In this document: one piece after another, positions 1 to 9,400 of the stretch | Position numbering within the stretch: the first letter of the stretch is position 1 | Layout of the letters: each line of letters opens with the position of its first letter | From: JAJFKB01 sp965230515 | Lineage (GTDB): Bacteria; Pseudomonadota; Gammaproteobacteria; Pseudomonadales; IMCC2047 | Reading direction: 5' to 3' | Assembly (NCBI GenBank): GCA_965230515.1 | Contig: OZ246007.1 | Coordinates: 248,001 to 312,000 of the forward strand | DNA length: 64,000 nucleotides | Made by a program: the position numbers and the translations under genes | Notes under the pieces: model-generated | What the model was told of the DNA's origin: nothing | The model's database searches: none | Seen by the model: only the letters and a program-made list of their open reading frames with translations

Positions 1-1
1 T

Positions 2-94
2 GACCTTGATCCGGTGATGGGAGGTTCTACAGCCCGCTGCATTGTCTGTCGGATATCTAAAGTTGCAACTCCCGACAAGGTGTTAGAGCAATAA
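2..94 (+). CDS. 3' end of a truncated unknown gene (open at left edge)
   Basis: An open frame runs from the left edge to a TAA at 92-94 and encodes about 30 C-terminal residues, including GGSTARCIVCRISK. It lies 26 bases before the next gene on the same strand. I do not recognise the family from so short a tail. It is called coding because the frame is open from the edge and ends just before a well-supported gene. Confidence 0.4.
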   Translation, partial: DLDPVMGGSTARCIVCRISKVATPDKVLEQ

Positions 95-120
95 ATTTTA
101 AAGGTTAGATTGGAAGGTAT

Positions 121-657
121 ATGGCGAATTCATTAGCAGATCAATTGTTAAAAGCCGGGCTGGTTGACGAGAAAAAGGTCAAACAGGTTCGCAAAGAGAA
201 AAAGAAAAAGCAGAAGCAGCAATTTAAAAGTAAAGAAGTTTCGGTGGATGAAAGCAAGGTGGCCGCACAACAGGTAAAAGCGCAGCAGCAACAGAAATCC
301 CGGGAACTGAATCTAAAAAGGGAAAGTGAAAGCCATGCAAAGGCGATTGCGGCACAAATCAGGCAGCTTATTAAAAACAATGCGATGCCCAGGGAAGGGG
401 ATGTTGCTTACAATTTTGTTGATTCCGGGAAAGTCAAAAAGTTTTATGTGAACACAAAAATGCAGGTTGAGTTGGAAAACGGCCGTCTGGCGATCGTCAG
501 ACTTGGCTCCGATTATGAGGTGGTTCCAACAGTGATTGCAGAAAAGATAGCTCAACGTGATGCGGGCACTGTGATCGCCATTAACCGAAATGAGTCTGCT
601 GTTGATGAGGATGATCCTTACGCGGATTACCCCATTCCAGATGACCTGATGTGGTAA
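121..657 (+). CDS. yaiL: DUF2058 (YaiL-type) protein
   Basis: The 178-residue protein starts MANSLADQLLKAGLVDEKK, the usual opening of the DUF2058 family (E. coli YaiL). Residues 15-75 are very rich in Lys and Gln and probably form a charged coiled coil. The middle part (residues 85-150) holds the compact conserved domain, and the C-terminus is acidic. Family members are described as nucleoprotein or polynucleotide-associated, but their role is not settled. The length is normal for the family. The ATG follows an AAGG-type ribosome site. It is cytoplasmic, with no signal peptide or membrane segment. Confidence 0.85.
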   Translation: MANSLADQLLKAGLVDEKKVKQVRKEKKKKQKQQFKSKEVSVDESKVAAQQVKAQQQQKSRELNLKRESESHAKAIAAQIRQLIKNNAMPREGDVAYNFVDSGKVKKFYVNTKMQVELENGRLAIVRLGSDYEVVPTVIAEKIAQRDAGTVIAINRNESAVDEDDPYADYPIPDDLMW

Positions 658-903
658 TTGCGATCAGGTATTCAGCTAAACCAACGGTTGTTCTTGATCT
701 TTGGCAAATGAATGGCCAATCCTGACCTTTGCCTATAGACATATTGGTTGATAACTGGAAGAATCGGGCATCGAATTTTTAGTTATTGCAACTGATTGAT
801 TCGTAAAATCATTTTGTAAGCCAGATGTATCTTTAAATACGGCGCTACAGGTGGACAATGTGTTTGTCTGGGAGCAGGCCAAGCTAAAAGAGGGTAATGA
901 TTA

Positions 904-2352
904 ATGACTGATGTAAAACTGTATTCTGGAGAGAGCATTCCACTGGAGATGCATAAAGCGAAGATTATTCAAAAAATCAATCTCGCCCCGATCGAACACC
1001 GACTGGAAGCCATTTCAGAAGCGGGACACAATACCTTCTTGTTAAAAAACAGCGATGTATTTTTGGATATGTTGACCGACAGTGGGGTCAACGCGATGAG
1101 TGACCAGCAGTTGGCGGCGATGATGATAGCCGACGACAGCTATGCCGGTTCTGAAACCTTCTATCGCATGGAAAGTAAAATTCAGGAGCTGTTCAATAAA
1201 GAGTATTTTCTGCCAGCGCACCAGGGGCGTGCGTGTGAAAACCTGCTCTGTCAGATTTTTGTAGAGCCGGGTTCTGTAGTGCCGATGAATTACCACTTTA
1301 CTACGACAAAGGCACATATCGTTCTCAATGGCGGTGTTGTTGAAGAAATATTTACCGAAGATGCGCTACAGGTTACCAGTGACAATCCATTTAAGGGCAA
1401 CATGGATATCAAAAAGCTGGAAGCACTGATTGAAAAGCACGGCGCTGAAAATATCCCGTTTGTTCGACTGGAAACTGGCACCAACCTGATTGGCGGCCAA
1501 CCACATTCACTGCAAAATTTGCGTGATATTCGCAAAGTCTGCGACCAGGCCGGCTTGATGCTGGTAATGGATGCCAGCTTGTTGGCGGACAATCTCTTCT
1601 TCATCAAGACCAGGGAAGAAGAGTGCAAAGATAAGAGCATCAGAGAGATTACCCGCGAGATTTCGGATCTGTGTGACGTTATCTATTTCTCTGCACGTAA
1701 ACTGGGCTGTGCACGGGGCGGGGGTATCTGTACCAATGATGAGGAAGTGTATCTAAAAATTCGAGAGCTGATTCCTCTTCTGGAAGGGTTTCTGACCTAT
1801 GGCGGGATGTCGGTCCGGGAGATGGAAGCTATTACCGTTGGTCTAGAAGAAACCATGGACCTGGATATGGTCAATCAGGGACCTCAGTTTATCGAGTACA
1901 TGGTGACCGAGCTGCAGAAAAAGGGTGTACCGGTCGTGACACCAGCCGGAGGCCTGGGCTGTCATATCGACGCCAGTGCGTTCCTGCCGCACCTGGAACA
2001 AACAGAATACCCATCAGGTGCATTGGCTTCCGCGCTCTATCTGGTGAGTGGAGTGCGTGGCATGGAACGGGGTACTCTGTCTGAGCAACGTGAAGAGAAT
2101 GGTGAGGAAACTCTGGCCCATTTAGAATTGCTGCGATTAGCGGTGCCACGAAGGGTATTTACCATGTCTCACCTCAAATACACCATCGATAGAATTGCCT
2201 GGCTCTATGAAAATCGGGATTTGGTGGGTGGTTTGACGTTTGTAGATGAACCTAAAATTTTACGATTCTTCTTTGGTAAATTGGATACCATCGGTGATTG
2301 GCAGAGCAAACTGGTTGCCAAGTTTAAAGAGGACTTTGGAGACAGCCCCTAG
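904..2352 (+). CDS. Tryptophanase-family beta-eliminating lyase (PLP enzyme)
   Basis: This 482-residue fold-type I PLP enzyme belongs to the tryptophanase/tyrosine phenol-lyase family. Family landmarks are HQGRACENLL (from residue 107), a GGQPHSL segment (198-204), the cofactor-ring aspartate in VMDAS (Asp223) and the likely Schiff-base lysine in SARKLGCARGGG (Lys266). Classical TnaA has SAKKDAMVPMGG at that site, so this is a divergent member. Tryptophan cleavage to indole, pyruvate and ammonia is likely but unproven; tyrosine or another amino acid is possible. I see no convincing TnaC-like leader peptide upstream. The last 135 codons are repeated at 12532-12936, and the final 62 bases differ sharply between the two copies. 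Confidence 0.8.
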   Translation: MTDVKLYSGESIPLEMHKAKIIQKINLAPIEHRLEAISEAGHNTFLLKNSDVFLDMLTDSGVNAMSDQQLAAMMIADDSYAGSETFYRMESKIQELFNKEYFLPAHQGRACENLLCQIFVEPGSVVPMNYHFTTTKAHIVLNGGVVEEIFTEDALQVTSDNPFKGNMDIKKLEALIEKHGAENIPFVRLETGTNLIGGQPHSLQNLRDIRKVCDQAGLMLVMDASLLADNLFFIKTREEECKDKSIREITREISDLCDVIYFSARKLGCARGGGICTNDEEVYLKIRELIPLLEGFLTYGGMSVREMEAITVGLEETMDLDMVNQGPQFIEYMVTELQKKGVPVVTPAGGLGCHIDASAFLPHLEQTEYPSGALASALYLVSGVRGMERGTLSEQREENGEETLAHLELLRLAVPRRVFTMSHLKYTIDRIAWLYENRDLVGGLTFVDEPKILRFFFGKLDTIGDWQSKLVAKFKEDFGDSP

Positions 2353-2412
2353 TCACTCACTGATATGCGGTTTCCTGAGTAATACATTTAGGAAATCGCC
2401 GGGCTGCTGATA

Positions 2413-2448
2413 AAAACGCGAGCGACCGTAGGGTCTCTCGCGTTTTTT
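2413..2448 (+). terminator. Rho-independent terminator of the tryptophanase gene
   Basis: A stem of AACGCGAG pairs with CTCGCGTT around a 14-base loop and is followed by a T run. A diverged copy with the same stem lies at 12997-13034 behind the truncated tryptophanase copy. Confidence 0.85.
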
Positions 2449-2824
2449 GTTGCAGAATTTAGTAAACTTGTAAAAACACTATGTCGGTTTCCGCTTTGTC
2501 TCTATAGATGGTTTGGCGGGTGCGGCAATCTATATTGCCGCCGCTGATCTGTAAATATTTGCATAAACCCGCATACTTTGTGGTGTTGCCGATTTAGGAT
2601 GTAAAGACGCCAATCATATTTTATTTGACAGCCCCTAATATTTCTTTTACCGTCTGCCCGTTGCTTTACGTTGACAGGGTTGTGGACAAGGAAATGCACA
2701 TTCAGATAGGATCATTTTCCTCGTCATTTTTTTATACCCTTCTCCTCAAGAGCAATTTATTGCTTTAAAAAGCACCTGTTTAGCATATTGGTATTTTGCC
2801 TATTAACGTATTGTTGGAGTGAAA
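2449..2824. other. Intergenic stretch with no supported gene
   Basis: This stretch between the tryptophanase terminator and the small secreted-protein gene is AT-rich towards its right end. The short open frames lack a ribosome site and a recognisable product. It is the left part of the insert bounded by the duplicated tryptophanase 3' ends. A ribosome site GGAG at 2816-2819 serves the next gene. Confidence 0.5.
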
Positions 2825-3157
2825 ATGAAAGGAAAAATGATAGGTTTGTTAGTCGTTATGATTGTTACATCAACACAGGCTTTCGCTTGGACAGAATGCC
2901 TGTTAACACCCCAGAGAGTTTGGCAAAGGCTGGATGCCCCCTATGTCTGGGTTTGCTTTGAAGGGGCTAAGTGTATTTATAAAACACAGGGCGGGACGGT
3001 GACCGAGGCGCATCTGAACAGAATGTACAGTGCGGCAATGGCGGCGATTACGGCAGACAAGCAATTATTGGTACGATATCCTGAAGATAATGGAGACTGC
3101 AGCGTTTTATCCAACACAAACAGAAATGATATCCTCGGATTCTGGTATGTGAAATAA
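2825..3157 (+). CDS. Small secreted cysteine-containing protein of unknown function
   Basis: About 110 residues. A basic start is followed by a hydrophobic stretch ending TQAFA, a good signal peptide with cleavage near residue 20. The mature part has four cysteines (in TECLL, VCFEGAKC and GDC), which could form two disulfides in the periplasm. I chose the ATG at 2825 because GGAG lies five bases upstream; an in-frame GTG at 2819 overlaps that site. The gene is the first within the insert between the duplicated tryptophanase ends and is AT-rich. I do not recognise the family. It may be a cargo gene of the RHS island rather than part of the toxin system. Confidence 0.65.
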   Translation: MKGKMIGLLVVMIVTSTQAFAWTECLLTPQRVWQRLDAPYVWVCFEGAKCIYKTQGGTVTEAHLNRMYSAAMAAITADKQLLVRYPEDNGDCSVLSNTNRNDILGFWYVK

Positions 3158-3427
3158 ATACTCGTTGCGGTGATCAAAAGAACCGGAAATGAGATATTTT
3201 TATTAAATTACACCAACTCGTCCTGGTATTTACCACCTAGCGCTTATTGATTCTGTGAGGGGCATTTGGTTAGACGTCCCTTCGTTATCACACTCGCTCA
3301 TGGCAGGGAAAAGCGAACGGGGTTGATCATTCATGCAACCCTCAACAGCTAATGAGTTTACTCTTAAGTCAATGCTCACCAAATCAGGCAGAGATTAATT
3401 AACAATAAAATTGATAAGGAAGTCAGC

Positions 3428-6400
3428 ATGCTTAACGCGGCTATATTCACAAGTTTTCAAAGAAGCATTTTATTCATTCTGATAATGTGTTTGCCATGTT
3501 TGACAAATGCTGCTGCTTCCTCATCAATTTATGTCAATACTGGTATTCCACCCTACATGGTTTGGATTGAAGTGCCGTTGCATACACCTGTCGTCACCAT
3601 TACTGGTCCGACTGATGGGAGTAGTTATCTAATAGGTGACAGCGTGTCTTTTTCCGGTACGGCGAGTGATACGGAAGATGGTGATTTAAGTACCGAAATT
3701 CAATGGAGTTCGAGTATTGATGGGGTGTTGGGAACCGGTAGCTCGTTGGTGGTAAACACGCTTTCGGTGGGTACACATTCCATTACTGCCAATGTTAGCG
3801 ATAGTGCTTCTGGTTCTGGATCTGCGAGCATTTCTATTACAATCAACCCGGTCAGCAACACCCCTCCTGTAGTCACCATTACTTCACCTGCTGATGGGAG
3901 TGGCTATCTGGTCGGTGGAAGTATTACTTTTGCTGGTACGGCGAATGATGCGGAAGATGGTAATTTGAGTGCCGAAATTCAATGGAACTCGAGTATTGAT
4001 GGGGTATTGGGTGCCGGTAGTTCTCTGGTGGTTAATACGCTTTCGGTGGGTACACATTCCATTACAGCCAGTGTTAGTGATAGCGCTTCTGCTTCTGGAT
4101 CAGTAAGCATTGCTATTACTATTAATCCGGTCAGCAACACCCCTCCTGTAGTCAACATTACTTCACCTGCTGATGGGAGTGGCTATCTGGTCGGTGGAAG
4201 TATTACTTTTGCTGGTACAGCGAATGACGCCGAAGATGGTAATATCAGCAATGAGCTTCAATGGCATTCGAGCTTGGACGGTGTCATTGGGACAGGTGCT
4301 ACGGTTAGCATCAGCGCCCTCTCAGGGGGTATACACACTATTACTGCCAATGTCAGCGATAGCGCGTCCGCTCCCGGATCGGCAACTATTTCTATTACGG
4401 TTGAACAGGGTACGACCTATGTCCCTGAACCCCCGGCACCCTATGTGCCCACACCACCGGATCAGGATGCTGTGGAAGTTATAGCTTCCGACAAAATAGG
4501 TTCCATTGCCGGCCAGTTTCGGGTCGATGAGTCGGGCAGTGCAACCTACAGTATTCCCATCGCAACGGTAGCCGGTACCGCGGGTGTTGCGCCTCAGGTG
4601 AGCCTCAACTATTCCAGTCAGGGTGGCAACGGTTTGCTGGGCAGAGGCTGGAGCATGAGCGGTCTTTCTGGAATTACCCGGTGCCGCAAGACGCTGCAAC
4701 AGGATGGGTCGGCGGAGCCGATCACCTGGAGCCAAGACGATCGCTTCTGTCTGGACGGTCAGCGGTTGGTTCGCAGTAGCGGCGGCAGCTATGGGTCGGT
4801 AGGTGTGATCTATAAAACCGAAATTGACAGTTTTGCCATCATCACATCCCATGGTGGTAGCAATGGTCATCCCGATTACTTTACCGTGGAGAGAAAAGAT
4901 GGCTCGATGTCAACTTACGGTGATGTAGGCAATGGTGTCGATTCAGAGCATAGAGCCGGTACCAGCGATGATGTCTTAACCTGGGCTATTAGCCAGTTCC
5001 AGGACAGTGTGGGTAACCGCATCGAATTTGACTATACCAACACAGATTCCGAGCAGCGTATCGATAAAATCTACTATGCCTTTGGTAATTCAGAGGCGGA
5101 GACCAGCCAAACCTACCTGCATTTTATCTATGAAGGGCGGGATGATGAGATCAGCGGTTATGTCGCAGGTCATCTGTTTAAGACAACTGAGCGGTTGAGT
5201 CAGATTTACTCATATAACGATGCGGTTTCGGTTCGCGAGTATCATCTAGACTACCTGCCCACACCCACGGGCGATCTTGCCAATGAACTGAGTAAGCTGG
5301 AATCAATTGAGGAGTGTGTTGGAACCAGTTGCTTGCCCAAGACCCGATTTAGCTGGAATGACGAGCAGGTTAGCCTAGGTGCATCCACCGGAACCTTAGT
5401 GCTCAGCACACAGGATGATCAGGCCGTCACTTCCTTTAAGCCTGCCGATATTAACGGCGACGGTCTAATGGATTTCGTGTGGCTTGAGCCGGATTGGGAT
5501 CCGGAGAATGACACTCAAATTCATGATCAGTATTTCAAATATGCACTAGCGAATCCGAATGGCACCTTTGGCCCGGCGCAGCGTTTTTTCGAAGATAGTT
5601 CAAATGTTGATGAACCCTTTCCCTGGGATGTGATCGATTATAACGCTGACGGCAGAATGGATGTAATCATCTACGTGCCAGGACACCTCTGCGATGGAAA
5701 CGGAATGGGCGACGAATGGTGTGTGTTCTTATCGGAACCTAAAGGTAATGATTGGCAACTCTCGACCACCGCGATTCGCATTCCGATTGAGGAGGAAGAG
5801 GTCAATTTCGGCGACTTTAATTCAGATGGCTTGGTTGATGCCATGTATTTAAAAGATAATGAAATACATGTGCGTTATCTTGAGGTGGATTCCACTCAGC
5901 CGATCAGCTCTAATAGATATTATCACTTTGGTGACGAACAGGAGCTGACTGGTCCTCACCCCCAACTCCCATTGGGAATAGGTGATATAGGTTGGACAGA
6001 TATAGAGCCGTTAGCCGGTGATTTTAATGGTGATGGTAAAGTAGATATTGTTGCTAATTCTAATGAATTTCATGAGTCCACTCTTGGGGTTAGACAGTCT
6101 CAAATTTTAACGGTTGATGGGGCAAATTACTCGGTATTGCATGCTTTTCCCATGGAGGCAAGTATTGATGCAGATCGCACCACAGTTAGACACGTGCATG
6201 ATATTAACGGTGATGGGTTATCAGACATTATCTATAGAGTAATCAACATTACTTCTGGCCCTGTCCTTAAATGGTACGTTGCGTTAAGTACGGGCACGGG
6301 ATTTACTCCAGGAGTGTATATCCCAGAGCTGGGTGATGATCAAATTCCTCAGCTAACGGACTATAACCAGGATGGGTATACGGATCTGATTTGGCACGAT

Positions 6401-9400
6401 AGCGATAATTCCCTAAATGTACGTCTATGGAACAATGGTACCGGAGAATTTGACGCCGCGATTTTAATCAAAAGTGTGGGCGGGGGAGAGTCTTTCAGCC
6501 ACGCTATGCTGGACGTTAACGGTGACGGCCTGTCCGACTACGTGAGGATTAAAGCGGGTACTGACGGATATCTGGAAATCTATCCTCAAAATAACCCCAG
6601 TGAGCAACCCCATAACGTGATCACCAAGATTACCAATGGTCTGGGAGCCGACACCGATATCACCTATGGTAGCCTGAGCCGAAGTGGACATTACGAGCGT
6701 GTTGCTGTAGCCACCGGTGATGACTGTCAAACTTTTGAGTTTTACTGGTCGACACAGAAATACTGTAATGCCGATGCGGATGCTTTCTACGCCACCCTTA
6801 ATGGTGACTGGGATCTGCCCGAGGGCTCGGATACCCTGGGCCGTGAAATGGGGCCTGTACTAGAGTTTAACGGCCCGGTTTATGTCGTAATTGAAGCCAG
6901 TAGCGATGCCCCTTTACCGGGACCGGTCGGTGGTGAACAAATTGGAGAGGAATTGGGTGGAGAAGAAGCTCAAAGCCGGATCAGCTATTACTATGGGGAA
7001 GCAAAATTACAGGCCTCCGGCCGCGGTTTCTTAGGGTTCCACAAGATCAAAAGCGTGGATGAGCAAACCGGAGTGGAAACCACCACTACTTACCGTCAAG
7101 ACTTCCCCTTTATAGGCTATCCGGTCCGGACGGAAGTGCATACCGGAGCAGCCGATCCGGAGGATCGCAAATTACTCAGCAGCGCTGAAAATATCTGGTG
7201 GGTTCAGACGGACTATGATTTTGGTGATGAGGGAATTAACGCACCCTATCAGCCCTTTATTCACAAGAGTACCGAAATCAGCTACAGCACAGTGACCGAT
7301 CTGAGTCTAGCGGACAAGCTGGATGTCAGTACAACACCGCTTCAGACTGTGGTCACGGAATCAGATTATGATTTCTACGGTAATCCATTCTATATCAACA
7401 TCACCACGACAGGAGGTGGTGATACCTTCATTAAGAACAGCCGTCACGAGTATGGAGGAAGTGGTGATGAGAGTGGTGGCGAAAGTGGTGGCGAAAGTGG
7501 CGAGGGCGGCTCGGGGCCCAGCTACGAGCAGCTAAAAGGGCGGCTTACCCGTACCACCGTGGAGACGATTCGTAATGGGGAGAGTGAAACGCGGACCTCC
7601 GCCTTTGAATATTACCCCGATGCTCCTCTTAAAGGGTTGCTGCACAAGGAGATTATCGAACCCGATGATAGCCAGTATACCCTGACCACTACTTACGAAT
7701 ATGACCAATTCGGTAATAAAACCAAAGCCACTCAGAGTGGTTTGGAGGTTACCAGCCGCTTTACCGAATGGGTCTATGATACTGACGGGCGCTATGTAGA
7801 CCGGACCATCAATGCGCTGGGGCAGATTACCGAACAGGTAATCAGTCGTAACGAGTATGGCGCACCGACACAGGTGCAAAATATTGACGGCGTGAACAGT
7901 TATATCAGCTACAGTAAGTTGGGGCGGCAGTACTTTAGTTATTCCGATACCGGTGCCTGGAGCCAGACCTTAAGCAGTCCCTGCAGTCTGGAGGCGGGCT
8001 GTCCCGAAGGTGCTAAGTATCGAGTCACCATTAATCAAGCGGGTGGCGGAGAAACCGACGAGTTTTTTGATCGTCTGGGACGCAGCATGCGTAAAGCAAG
8101 TCGCAGCTTCGATGGAACCTGGGTCTACCAAGACACAGAATACGATAAACTTGGCCGCGTCAGTCGAGTCTCCCAGCCCTATTTCCAGGAAGGTACGCAA
8201 TACTGGATCAGCAGCAGTTACGATATTCTAGGCAGAGTGATTCAAACCAGAGTACCTGATTCTGATGATCTGGAAGATGGTTTTAATGACGGCACCGTGC
8301 ACTACGACGGTCTTACCACGACCACCACCAATGATAAAGGGCAGGAAAAGGTTGAGATCAAGAACGTACAGGGCGAACTGGTTCGTGTAATAGACAATCT
8401 GGGTGGCCAGATCGATTATGAATACGATCCTCAGGGCAATATGGATCTAATGACGGCCAGCGGCGATGGCAAAGTCATTATCACGGATTTGGATCACGAT
8501 CTGCTAGGCCGCAAGACCTACATGGACGATCCAGATAAGGGTTATTGGGACTACCGCTACAACGTCTTTGGTGAACTGACCTTACAGGTAGATGCCAAAG
8601 GCCAGTGCAGTGTAATTGGCTATGATGTTTTGGGCCGCCAGGAAACCCGAAAAGATAGCCGCAGGTATGAACCGGAGGCCATGAGTTGTTATACCTCCAT
8701 GGAGTACCTCGAGGGGGATACCACCTGGGTGTACAATAACGGGACGGATCCCAACATCAGCACTGGTTTGGGGCAACTGGACAGCGTCACGGACGCAGTG
8801 ACGGGTTACAGTAAAATCATTAACTATGACGGTCTGGGCCGTGCGGAAGAGACCATGACCAGTCTTAACGCTGGCGCTGATGGCGATCATTATGAGCTGG
8901 TGACCTACGATGAGTTCGGGCGTACCTTCCAGGTCTTCGATGCTGCCCGCGATGGCAACGACTACAACGATAACGGTATCGAGTATCGTTATAACCAGTA
9001 TGGCTACCTGCATGAGGTGGTTGATGCGGTGTATGTTGATGCTCAAACCCGGCTAAGCTACTACGAAGTGCTGGAGATGGATCAGCGCGGCAATGTTAAG
9101 CAGGAGATATTGGGCAACGGTCACACCACCACACGCACCTACGATGAAGTCACGGGGCGTTTGGAACACTTGGGGGCCGGTATTGGCTCCGGGGCAGTGG
9201 TGCCGACCATTCAGGATATCGCATACTCTTGGGATCAACTCGGAAACCTGACCGGGCGTGATACCCAAAGTGGCAGCAAGGCGATCGAGGAAATCTTCCT
9301 GTACGATGGCCTCAATCGTTTAAATCGAGCCGATGTGACCGGAGGTGATTACACCATCACTAACTACGATGCCTTTGGGAATATTACCGATAAAAATACC

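Noticed and set aside
658..903. Possible tnaC-like leader peptide upstream of the tryptophanase gene
   Set aside because: The only short frames (for example nine codons from about 858) lack a tryptophan codon and a following attenuator hairpin, so there is no support for TnaC-type control.
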